Positions 1 to 9,775 of a stretch of 64,000 nt of DNA are shown one piece after another. The position numbers and the translations under genes were made by a program. The stretch comes from Onthophagus taurus. Lineage: Eukaryota; Arthropoda; Insecta; Coleoptera; Scarabaeidae. The stretch is taken from positions 29,551,501 to 29,615,500 of the forward strand of contig NC_091967.1 of NCBI RefSeq assembly GCF_036711975.1, read 5' to 3'. Numbering within the stretch: position 1 is the first letter of the stretch; each line of letters begins with the position of its first letter. Under the pieces are notes generated by a model. It saw nothing but the letters and a program-made list of their open reading frames with translations. It searched no databases and was not told the DNA's origin.

Positions 1-950
1 TTTATGTTAGACAAAATTTGAATATAGGCGAAAGAACATCACCTCCATTTGCTCCATTTCACTTTTTATCAGAATCCGAAACAGAAACAGTGGCACCCAT
101 AATACCGCCTTTGGACGCTGACCGGCCGGCCACGCCCACCTACTCCCGATTATTATTATATTCCATCTGTAAACTACAGCAAATATATTCTTATTGTTAA
201 ATATTACACCACTCTTTCATTCCTGTCAACGATCCTGGTAACAACAGATATCGACTATGAAACCGAAGAATCGGAAATAATGGACCAACCCGCAGAAAAT
301 TCAAATAAGAACAGTTCGCTCGAAGAAAGAACAGTTTAGATAAATAAGAACATAACTGTATTTTATTTTTTGTATTCATATTTAATATTAAAACAAAAAT
401 ATAATATAGAATACAGGGTTTTTCACATAAGAACCGACACAGAGCAGAGACATGTAGACGACAATAAATTAAGATGATTTAACGCAACTTATCTATACTA
501 CGTTGTACCCCTGAGGAGCTATAGGCTTTCAAAGTTGGATCTTAAATTTTTAAAACATTGAATATTTTCGTAATACATTAAGCTAGAAAACCCAAATTTG
601 GCATACATTATGAGTATGACCGAGGGTATTGATTAGTAGCAAGTTGAAACCAATCGGGACATTTCAAAGGGTTGATTCAGGGTGATGGTACCCTAAATTT
701 GGACAGATTTTTTGACCTTTTGGCGGATTTAATACATTACTATTTCATTTCATGTAGAATTTAATTCTAAAACGTTTCTTACTCTTATTATTTTTTAAAA
801 AACTTAGTCTTTTTCATAAAAAACTGAAATAACAACTAAAGACACGTATTTCGTAATGTTACTTAAAATAAGCGAAAATTCAGTAGTTGGCTGTGAAATT
901 GTACGTCAAACTTGACAAAGAGGTTATAAAACCTTGTCGTCAAATAACTT
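1..950. other. AT-rich stretch, no gene recognised
   Basis: Only short open frames of about 60-90 codons occur here on both strands, and none carries a motif I recognise. The segment ends where a recognisable LINE endonuclease frame begins. It may hold old non-coding transposon sequence, but I see no terminal repeats that would prove it. Confidence 0.5.
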
Positions 951-954
951 TTGT

Positions 955-2560
955 TTGAAAACCTTGTTGAAATGCTTTTGTTCTTGCGCCAAGTAAACCA
1001 ACCCATCACCCATATAACGGATCCACCCACACAACAATCGACATAGCAATAGCTAAAAATATCCCCGACCTGCCTGAACCTTTCGTTCTCAACGACCTTT
1101 TCTCCGATCACTGCCCTATTCTTATTAAAATAGGACATCTTACTTCCTTACAACAATCCATCAAAATATTAAACTTCAGATCCGCAAACTGGCAAAGAAA
1201 TAGTTAACCATTCCATTCAAACAACCCCCACAATAGATTCCATCCAACAACTCGAGCATGAAATCGACATCCTGACCTCCGCAATTCAAACTGCTAAAAA
1301 CGCCGCCATTCCCCTTATCACCAAAAGAACTCTACATCGCACACCAACAGCCCCACATATCGCCGCCCTAATTAAAAACCGTAATCGCCTCCGGCGCCTC
1401 CAAAATGCACACACAACCCAGATACAACAACGCAATTCAACTCCCTCAATAAACAAATCCGCTCCAAACTAATACTACACAGAAATACCACATGGTCCCC
1501 TAAACTGCAATCCCTCTCCCCCAATGACAATTCCATCGGGCAGAAAATCCGCAAACTCAAACCTCTCTTCACACAACTCTTACAAAATAACAAACCCTAC
1601 TAAAGCAAATCTCCTAGCCACATATTTCTGTAACATCCACAAGGCAAAACCCAACACAACACCACGAAATTACACAACAATTCCTTCTCCAAAATCACGC
1701 TCCGCCGTCAGACCTCCACCACATCACTGCCTCCACACTCAAATCCATCATCAAACGACTCAAACCGTTCAAAGCCTCAGGAAACGACGGTATCCCCAAC
1801 ATTCTTCTTCAATACCTCCTCAAAAAAAACTACGTTCAACTAACATACGTCGCCCGCCACATCCTCAATTTCCAACATTACCCTAACGCCTGGAAAACAG
1901 CGATTAAAATCCCCATCCCGAAACCTAATAAAGAACTCACCGTCCCCTCCAGCTACAGACCCATATCCCTCTTACCTTCTATCTCCAAAGTAATAGAGAA
2001 AATTATTTTCGAACTACTCACCAATCATGCATACGATCATAACACCATTCCCACAAACCAATTCGGGTTTCAACAGCAACACTCAACCACACATCAAATT
2101 TCACGCATAATCAACGACAAAATACACAAACTCAACACACGTATCCACACTGCCCTACTATCCCTAGACCTCAAAAAAGCTTTCAATACAGTTTGGATCG
2201 ACGATCTAATTTACAAACTCATCCTAACCAATTACCCACCCCACCTCATCAAACTAATCCATAGCTACCTACCAAACAGAAAAATACAAGTTAAACTCAA
2301 CACCACAGTCTCCCGACCCAAAACTATCGATTTAGGCGTTTCCCAAGCCGCAGTTATCTTCCCACACCTTTTTAACCTCTGCACGGCAGACCATCCCCAA
2401 ATCCCGCTAACTAACCTAGCTACCTACGATGATGACACGGCGATCTACGCCCATTCAAAAGTCCCCAAAATTGCCATCCTCTCACTACAAACCCACCGAG
2501 ATTCCTTGAAAAATACTACAATCACTGGAAAATCAACGTTAACCCTAACTTCTAAGAAAA
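955..2560 (+). pseudogene. Jockey-superfamily LINE ORF2 relic (endonuclease + reverse transcriptase)
   Basis: This is a decayed non-LTR retrotransposon ORF2, whose product would nick target DNA and reverse-transcribe its own RNA. A first frame from about 975 to 1203 reads PTHHPYNGSTHTTIDIAIA followed by SDHCPILIKI, the C-terminal end of an APE-type endonuclease. After stops, a different frame stays open from 1618 to about 2608 without any ATG. It carries in order KASGNDGIPN, YRPISLLPSISKVIEKI, NQFGF, LSLDLKKAFNTVW and YDDDTAI, which are the RT motifs of the jockey group. The catalytic box reads YDDD rather than the usual YADD. The normal G of the (V/L)xQGxxxxPxLF motif is A (VSQAAVIF). A further frameshift near 2508 precedes KYYNHWKINVN, and the 3' end is missing. 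The copy is certainly inactive; the family is clear, the exact clade less so. Confidence 0.85.
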
Positions 2561-2762
2561 TCTGCAACGGTTCTAGAAGATTTCAAGCCTATTTTTTTTC
2601 TTGTAATTAGTGTAGTTTTTTTTAGTAATTCCAGATTTTTGTTTGAAATTTACACTTTGCTCATTTCTCTATAATGATATTGTGGTAAAAATGAAATAAA
2701 ACTAATGTTTTAAAAAAATTTAATTTTATTTTGATCCCCAAATTTTTGCTTATTAAAGATGT

Positions 2763-2937
2763 ATTAAATTACTTAAATAGTCTAAAAGTTTTATACACTA
2801 AAACGTTGAACTCAGTTAACTAGAAGAGCGTAGAACTGCTAGAATGCGTTAAATTACTTAAATAGTATTAAAATTTTATACACTTAAATGATGATGAACT
2901 TAGATAACTAGAAGTGCGTAGAAATAATGGAACGAGT
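2763..2937. repeat. Two-copy tandem repeat, period about 85-88 bp
   Basis: The sequence TTAAATTACTTAAATAGT occurs at 2764 and again at 2849. The companion block TAGAAG-GCGTAGAA occurs at about 2821 and 2909. A third partial start (GAGTTAAATTTTATA) begins at about 2934. The spacing gives a period of 85-88 bp with modest divergence between units. No coding function is apparent. Confidence 0.7.
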
Positions 2938-2943
2938 TAAATT

Positions 2944-3292
2944 TTATAACCGCTCCAGCATTTCATGCACCTCATCAGAACATGATGTTCTGTATAAGAG
3001 TTTGAAGTGGGATCGTTTTAAACAAAACCCACACCAATTCTCTTCATTCTCTAATAAATCTATAAAATTTTCCACGTTTATTATTTCGTGTTTCACAACA
3101 ATTTTTCTTTGCAAATTTTTCGAAAATCCTGGCTTTCTTCTAAAGAAAATCGAATTCCAAGAAACAAACAATTTCCACGTATGCTACCATGTTTGGTATC
3201 TATATACCCAAACCATGCACATACTGCAGGCCCTCATCGTCGTTGTCAAACATGTTGGATTTTTTTTTAATTTCTTTCGATTTTACCTGTAG
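2944..3292. other. Two overlapping unrecognised open frames
   Basis: A plus-strand frame (2927-3292) and a minus-strand frame (3171-2944) overlap. The minus frame has the more ordinary composition, including WCGFCLKRSHFKLLYRTSC, and could be a fragment of an old transposon protein. I do not recognise either family and would not call a gene. Confidence 0.25.
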
Positions 3293-3370
3293 AATTCTAT
3301 ATCTCTAAACAGTTCGTAGCGGTTTTTATTTTCATTTTTCGTAATTTCATTGTTTTCATAATTTAATACC

Positions 3371-3915
3371 ATCTATGGTTGGTTTGACGTAAGATTCGAT
3401 GCATTTTTAGTGATTTTTATTATGTTATGATTGATTGGGGTGGGGGATTTATTTCCGTTTAGATATTGTTTTCGTGGTTACAAGCGGTTTAACCAGTCGT
3501 CTTCGAACCGTTGTGTCTTTGGGTTCGATTGAGGAGGCGTCTGATTTTTAAATGGGCTGATACCACGTTTTTGAGATAAGAGTGTCTTAGAAGAGTTTTG
3601 CATTGGTGTTTTGGCAAGATCTTCGTTTGCGGATTTTCCGGATTGGCTCTTATACTCATTTATTTTGGCACCTGTTGGAGTGTTTCATCGGATAGTTTTT
3701 TCCGGATTTATTCGTGGTTTATTTCACCCATCACGTTTTTGTTCATTCATATTTCGGATTTTAATTTTTGTTTTCCCTTTAGGCTTTTTTTTATTTTTGC
3801 GTCTTATTATAAACTTTTACTAATATATATATATTTATATATATATATATATCTTCGAGCAAGAGGTTTTCCGTCGTAAAGCATCGAATCCAATCTTACG
3901 TCAACCAACCATCGT
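3371..3915. mobile_element. MITE-like element with about 30 bp imperfect terminal inverted repeats
   Basis: The left edge reads ATGGTTGGTTTGACGTAAGA, then TTCGATGC. The right edge reads GCATCGAATCCAATCTTACG, then TCAACCAACCAT. These match as inverted repeats of about 30 bp with small indels. The 545 bp between them are AT-rich, contain a TA microsatellite at about 3820-3853 and no credible coding frame. This fits a non-autonomous DNA transposon or foldback element. No clear target duplication was seen. Confidence 0.6.
3822..3853. repeat. (TA)n microsatellite
   Basis: Alternating TA with one TTTA interruption, inside the MITE-like element. Confidence 0.85.
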
Positions 3916-3919
3916 CTTC

Positions 3920-5110
3920 GTGGAGGTTTCGACCTCGTGGTTTACATTTCCTGAGGGCAGCCATCTTAATTTCCGTTTTCTACGTCCGGTTCCTTCCGAA
4001 GAAAGAGAGAGGGATAGGAAGCTGCGCAAAGGGTCTACGCAAGTAAAACATAACCAAACATAACCTTTTGAACGTCGGACGCGTCTTGGCGGTCTTGGCG
4101 CAATTCAGGATTAGTAACTATGAGAGAAAGATTTAATTCTTCGTGTTTTTGATTTAATGATTAATTAATTAATTAATACCTTTTTTTTATTAAGAGTCTT
4201 CAACTCAATATATATATATATATATATTTTTTTTTTGTTGTTATCACCGATTTAAAATTTATTAAGATAGATATTTTTCTTTTAATTTTGTTAACTTATC
4301 GCTTGGACGTTACGGGCTTGTTTACTTTTTTTGACACTTATTTTGGGTGTCCCACAATTATATTTACATCAGCTGATGATAATTTATTGTGTACTAATTT
4401 TACTTTCTTTCAGGATTTTATTATTTGTATTTTATTTTTGGTTTCTCGAGTCAAAAGCGATAAGGTTTTTGGAGATTAATTTCATATCCTTACTTTTCAT
4501 TATTAAAGAACATTATTGGTATAATACTAGATATATTATTAATATAATTATTTTGATTAACAAAGTTAATCAATTTTTGAACACATTTCAATATAGTTAT
4601 TTGAATCTATTATCTCAACATTACTTTTTTTTGTGTATGTTAGTACTTGTTCCTTTTCCTTTGACATTGGATTCGGACTTACTGGGTCAAAGGTTTGTAT
4701 TGATAGGTTTCGGTTTAAGTTCGTGGCGCCCTTATTTAGATCAGAACCCTCCCTTCTTCACTGAGTTACCGGAGCCCGATCCTATCAATTTGTGTCTTGT
4801 TTGGAATTTTTGGCGCTACAAGTTGACACTACGCTTTATGAATTTAAAATGAATTTTAATCTAACTTAAATTTATTACATTACTTGTTTAAAAAAAACGA
4901 ATAAGATCTTTATTAATAAACAAATAGCTACAAAAGCAATAATTTTTAATAATTTTTTTTACGCGGGTTCGTCCGAAATAAATCACGCGAAACGAGTTCG
5001 TCAAAGATAAACTAAAAACTGAACTGAATTTCATTCTAGCAATCGTCTTGTAGGCGTTTTAGATTAGGACCGGGCTTTGGCGACGCTAAGTCGTGAACAC
5101 AGATGCTGCT
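3920..5110. other. AT-rich stretch, no supported gene
   Basis: An open frame at 4331-4852 is long (173 codons) but dominated by I, L, F and Y, as expected from AT-rich DNA, and has no recognisable domain. Two TGGCGC boxes (about 4726 and 4811) resemble primer-binding sites of LTR elements, but I see no matching LTR edges. A decayed LTR element is possible and not demonstrated. Confidence 0.35.
4158..4229. repeat. (TTAA)n and (TA)n microsatellites
   Basis: A run of ATTAATTAATTAATTAA is followed about 30 bases later by a long TA run and a poly-T tract. This is simple sequence only. Confidence 0.8.
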
Positions 5111-5811
5111 TTAAGGCGCGTACACATACAGCGAACGAAGGCGCTTCTTTCGGTTGATGTGTACGTATCAACGAACGCGTTTGAACGTGTTTGTTCGCAT
5201 TCGTTGCGGTTCGCTTGCGAGGCGGTAAACTGGTAAACATCAAAGGATATTTGCCATAAAAGTCGTTCGAATTTGTTTTAATGTGTACGTGGTTTTATGG
5301 CAATTGGCCGAATTCTTTATTTCAGTTCATAGTAGAGTTGCTGATAGTTTAAAATCGAATGGAGTAATTCTAAGGCTCTGGAACTCATTAATGAGTACCG
5401 CAGTAATGAATGCCTGTGGAATCCGGTTGAAAACGAATATAAAAATAAAATTAACAAAATGGACGCTTGGAATAAAATTGATAAAAATCTTAATCGGGCA
5501 CGGCATAATCTGTAATTGAAAATTCGTTTTTTTGGTCCCTTTTTTTGTTCTACTGGATATGCTTTCAGAAGGTGTTCATGAAGGCTGAAAGCATCATCGC
5601 CGACGAACACATACGGAACTTTTGTCTGCCTATTACCTAGAACTTCTTCAGGCGGTAAATTTAAGTCACTGTTTTGTAGTTTTTTCCAGAAAACAGAATT
5701 TTTTAACACACCCCCATCTGAAATTCTACCCTGGCAACCGACGTCGGCAAACAAAAACGAATAATTTGAGTCGGCAATACCCATTAAAACAATACTAAAA
5801 TTCTGTTTATA

Positions 5812-7157
5812 CACTGTTGGAAATAATTCACGAGCACACCCTATATAATCTGAACGCGTGAAGATAAATCCATAATATTTGCGGAGCACAAAGGTTTACT
5901 GTAGACGAGTTTATTCAGCGAGTTTCGAGTTGTTCCGTCGCGGCATTGTTGACTGAGTGGCCCTTCCAACTGGAACATTCCGTCGTTATGGAGACCGAAG
6001 TGGATGGAAAATACCGGTTGTTTTTAGTGTGGTGTGAGGGACCACATTGTTATCGTACTCTGTGCGCAATGGAATGGCGATCGCGTTACTTAAGCGAGGA
6101 ATGTTTGTGGGTACGCACATTGAGGGTGTATCGTTCCGTGAAATTGCGTGTCGTCTCGAGCGGTCGTTATCGGCAGTGCAACGGGCATGGCGAGAATGGT
6201 CTGAGGTAGGACATAGGTACCTTCAGTCGCGGCCGGGACGGCCCTGCGCGACCCCAGCACACGAGGATCGTGCTCTTGTGCAACTTGGAGCTGTTTGGCC
6301 ACCGGTGGGGGAAGGCGCACTCACTACGCGAACTGTACGGCGGCGTTTGGTAGATAGTGGACTGCGCGCGCGTCGTGCAATACAGCGGATTCCAGTAACA
6401 CCCGAGCACCGCAGCATACGTCACGAGTGGGTCGACGCTAGGCATTAGTGGGTTACCGAGTAGAGGGACAATTTGTTTTCCGACGAATCAAGATTCGAAT
6501 TGAGCACCGGTGATGCGCGAATTTTAGTTCGTCGGAGACGTGGTGATCGTCTACTCGAGCAGTGCGTGCAAGAACGCCCTATCCACCGACAACCGAGCAT
6601 TATGGTATGGGGTGCTATTACACATGGTGGACGTACACGACTGCAGCGTGCATAGCAGACCATGACGGGTCAACCCTATGTTCGGCGGCGCCCAGGTCTG
6701 CTATACATGCACGACAACATCCGAATGCACATCGGGCGTATTGTACAGACCTTTGTGGAAGAGCACCGTATACGAATGCTTCCTAGGCCAGCTCGTTTTC
6801 CGGATCTGAATCCAATCGAACATGTTTGGGACATGACTGGTCTGAGACTTTAACGTTATCCGACTTCCCCGGCTAACGTTGAGGAGCTATGGAGGCGAGT
6901 TGAGGTGGCATGGTTAGCCATCCCGCTCGCTACAATACAGCGACTTATAGACTACATGTCACGTCGTGTAGCGATGGTACGCGAAGCTTACGGAGGATAC
7001 TCTCGCTATTGATGTTTCTCCTCCCAGCAGAGTTGTGCCGCTCTCCATGTGAGAGTAAGTTACACTACTTTAGTACTACTTCCATACCAAATTTTATTCC
7101 GGTAGATACACGTGTTCAGATTATACAAGGTGTGCTCGTGAATTATTTCAAACAGTG
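5812..7157 (+). mobile_element. Tc1 element, copy 1 (complete ends, TA duplication)
   Basis: The left end starts CACTGTTGGAAATAATTCAC. The right end is the inverse (GTGAATTATTTCAAACAGTG), and TIR similarity extends about 49 bp. TA flanks lie at 5810-5811 and 7158-7159. The element is inserted in the Harbinger transposase exon, so it is younger than that element. Two truncated relatives lie at about 26979-27960 and 59190-59607. Compared with them, this copy has lost roughly 40 bp near 6283 and again near 6675. Confidence 0.92.
5990..7012 (+). pseudogene. Tc1-type transposase (DD34E), copy 1
   Basis: The N-terminal paired-like helix-turn-helix region reads EGVSFREIACRLERSLSAVQ. The catalytic domain has FSDESRF (first D, about 6479), YMHDNIRMH (second D) and FPDLNPIEHVWD (E, 34 residues later), which is the Tc1 signature. 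The frame is broken by TAG at 6446 and another TAG about 6461, by deletions and by a frameshift before 6662. Both early TAGs are shared with copy 2 and sit where related proteins have W. The protein would have bound the TIRs and cut and pasted the element in the nucleus. Confidence 0.88.
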
Positions 7158-8765
7158 TAATTAAAATAGTCACTTCCGCTGTCTATCGGTGCTTGTAGTA
7201 TGCAATGTCTGCCATCTACAGCTCCAAGGCAGTGAGGAAAATTCCATTGAGTATTAAAGTTTTCAGCTACACTCCGCCACTCTTCTGCATTACTAGGCAT
7301 CTGAAAAAATGAATACCAATATCTAATCAGTCACCAATAGGGCCTAACTTACTGAGTTTATACAATATTCATATGTACATAAAATATACGGTCAATTAAA
7401 ATATTTTTTTGTAGGAATTATCCGTGCTTCAAAGGAACACCCAAGAACAAGAGGTGGACGATCTCGAAAAAATTGTTGAAGAACCCAGTGATTATACTGA
7501 GCACGCAGAAAATATAAGAACATCAGTTGAAACACCGAAACGAAAATCTGATTTCTGTTCACCAAGGAAGATAAAACGGCCGGCTATCAAAACGAAAAAT
7601 TCTCGTGCAGAAGAAGACTACGAAATATTAAAAGACACAGTCAAAAGTCGCAGTTTCAGAGATGCCAGCACAATTTATGGGGAGCACATAGCCTCAAAAT
7701 ATAGAACTTATAGCCAGTACACTAGAAATGTAATTGAACAACTAATTGGTAATATTTTATTTGATGCTGATATGGGTAAATACAATGCCCCTGCTACAGT
7801 AACCATTCCTTCAGCTTCACCCACAGATTCATCATGCTCGCAATATGATCAAAATTTATCATACCCACAAAGTATTTGTTCTTCCGCACCATCACCTTCA
7901 CTCTCAAACGCATCAACGACATACAACCAACCCACATATATTAACACTCCCTATCAACAACCTCAAACCAATACTACAACTCCTTTGGCACCTTTAATAG
8001 ATTACATTAATACTTTTAGCGATGTCGGTAATTAATTTAATTTAATTCAAATAATAATGACTGTTCTTTTGTATTTTCGTTAATAAACTTGTATTAAGAA
8101 AATATATTATTTTTACTTACTTATTTTACTTACCTTCACGTAATCATCGAGGCTTTCAATTATTGCTGAACAAACTTCCGGTATGATGTAAGAAATTAGT
8201 TGCTTGGAAATTTTGAAGGTGTACATTAAACTAGTGAATGAGTCCCCGGTGGCTAGGTAACGAAATGTAAGCATTAATCTTTCCGTTGGTAGTATCGCTT
8301 CTCTGAATGATGTATTTTGTTTTGCTATTTTCCGGCCAATACGATTCAGTAGCCATTCAAAATCTGCAGATTTCATTCTACAGAAATTTTCAAAAAGCCC
8401 ATATTCGACTTCGGTCGTTAAATCTTTCAATAAATCCATTCCCCTATATCTACTTCTGCTTTTAAATAAAGATGTCATCCACCAGCGTCGTTTTCGTTTT
8501 GCCTTTCCTCTTCGTCACTTATAATTATGCATGCTGCACTTGCAACAATAATTAAGTCATCATTTGTTGCCATTATCACATGGGCCGACTTCCAACTTCC
8601 ACTAATGACCGAAAACAAGCGAATGAGCACGAAACAATTCGTTTGCTACACATTCGTTTTTATGTGGACGCAAGCCGATATTTCCAGCAAATACCGAACG
8701 AATTCGTCCAAATTTGTTCGATTGAATTCGTTCACCTTCGTTCGCTCTATGTGTACGCGCCTTTA

Positions 8766-9316
8766 CTTGCATAAAACCGATCGATAATCTAACGCCTCTT
8801 CCCTCTTTGTTCTTCTCTTTTCTCTCTTGCTACAAATTTAAATATATCCGGGTCCATAATGCGCATCGTATTCAGGTCATGACAGTATGCATGGGCGCCC
8901 AATTCGGCCCAATTATAGTCGAACCAACTACCCCACAATTCACGCACTAAGGTCCAGGGTCATTATTCACGATGCAAGTTTAATAAATCAACACGGTCTT
9001 TTCTGTTAAATTAACTTTTTGTAAGGTTAACTCCTTTACAGATTAAACTTGAACTTTTACAGTTTTGATTCATCGTAAAATAATCAGCAACTACTCCCAA
9101 CACTACCACTTATGAAATAAAGGTGTATATTTACACTTTTATTCCCACTCTGCCCAACAGTTTTTGCGGTTACATTTCGTATCTATCAATTAATAATACT
9201 TAATTTTTTTCAATTTAGAGAACTCTCATTATTCCCCTACTTACAACTTTCAATCACTTCAATGTTAGAATGACCTGGATTTAAACGCGGTCTTATCAAC
9301 GATGTAGGTTTAATAT
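8766..9316. other. No gene recognised
   Basis: AT-rich sequence between the Harbinger target duplication and the TTAA of the piggyBac element. No frame over 60 codons with any motif. Confidence 0.5.
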
Positions 9317-9775
9317 TTAACCCTGCAGTGCGCATTGATGCAAATATGCATCAACCAAATAATTGATTAGTAAATACATAATATATCTGTAGAAAATGTA
9401 AACGTGTAGCGTCCCGTATATGAACCAAACGCGTTCTATGTATAGTTTCAATTACAATAGCACAACAAACTGCCTAACCTCAAAAATCATCGTCTTTTGC
9501 ATACGCACTCAGTATTGTACGGACGTCAAAACTGTTGAAGTTTCTTTGGTGACTTACGAAGAGTAATAACTTGTAAGGTAAGCGTGAAATTATTACCAAT
9601 GACATCATTATCTCAGGCATAAGAAAATACAAAATATATATCCGATTTCACCCGAATAATATTTTTATATGAAATATAATAGTCGATTCATATATGAATC
9701 ACCGCACATGCTGATACATAATATGTCATTTACTTTGCATCGTAATTTCTCGCATATAAATACCAATATACGATA

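Larger units (their letters stand above)
5348..8035 (+). pseudogene. MADF-domain protein of the Harbinger element (partial)
   Basis: A 5' segment at about 5348-5490 reads KALELINEYRSNECLWNP then EYKNKINKMDAWNKI, the first half of a MADF DNA-binding domain. A second segment opens after a good acceptor (TTTTTTTGTAG at 7414) and runs to 8035. It has a charged stretch, then KYRTYSQYTRNVIEQLIGNI, which resembles a BESS-like C-terminal motif, and a tail rich in S, P, Q and T. In related Harbinger elements the MADF/Myb-like protein assists the transposase in the nucleus (family knowledge). The second half of the MADF domain is absent and the apparent exon phases do not match. With the deletion junction near 5490, this indicates a damaged gene. 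The second exon lies inside the transposase intron on the opposite strand. Confidence 0.7.
5495..8478 (-). pseudogene. Harbinger (HARBI1-like) DDE transposase, intron-containing, split by Tc1
   Basis: Exon 1 (8478-8134) encodes the N-terminal helix-rich region with RLMLTFRYLATGDSF, typical of PIF/HARBI1 transposases. It ends at AAG|GTAAGT. The acceptor TTTTTTCAG|ATG at 7302/7301 restores phase 0 and opens exon 2 with EEWRSVAENF and FPHCLGAVDGRH, holding the first catalytic D. The Tc1 element then interrupts the codons for YFNYK at 7159-5810. Downstream the same frame resumes with NFSIVLMGIADSNYSF, GRISDGG, YVFVGDDAF (second D) and KRIFNYRLCRAR. The C-terminus after about 5495, including the expected glutamate region, is missing and the frame runs into antisense of the partner gene. 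This suggests a deletion junction. Disrupted, so not functional from this copy. Confidence 0.85.
5114..8762. mobile_element. PIF/Harbinger DNA transposon with TTA target duplication, carrying a nested Tc1
   Basis: The left terminus begins AGGCGCGTACACATACAGCG and the right terminus is its near-perfect inverse (ending GTGTACGCGCCT). The element is flanked by TTA at 5111-5113 and 8763-8765, the 3 bp TWA-type duplication typical of Harbinger. Subterminal regions on both sides are rich in short CGAACG/TTCG repeats, which may be transposase-binding sites (inference). Two element genes lie inside on opposite strands: a HARBI1-like DDE transposase (minus) and a MADF-domain partner (plus). A Tc1 element at 5812-7157 sits in the transposase exon. 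Removing it leaves about 2.3 kb, short for a full Harbinger, which fits an internal deletion near 5490. Confidence 0.9.

Noticed and set aside
1524-1886. 120-codon plus-strand frame rich in S, T, P and N
   Set aside because: It is an out-of-frame reading of the jockey-like RT, whose motifs are in the frame open from 1618 to 2608.
4720-4830. TGGCGC boxes as LTR primer-binding sites
   Set aside because: No LTR end (CA) or repeated sequence adjoins them.
4331-4852. 173-codon open frame
   Set aside because: Composition is almost only I, L, F, Y and N from AT-rich DNA, with no domain or repeat; treated as chance.
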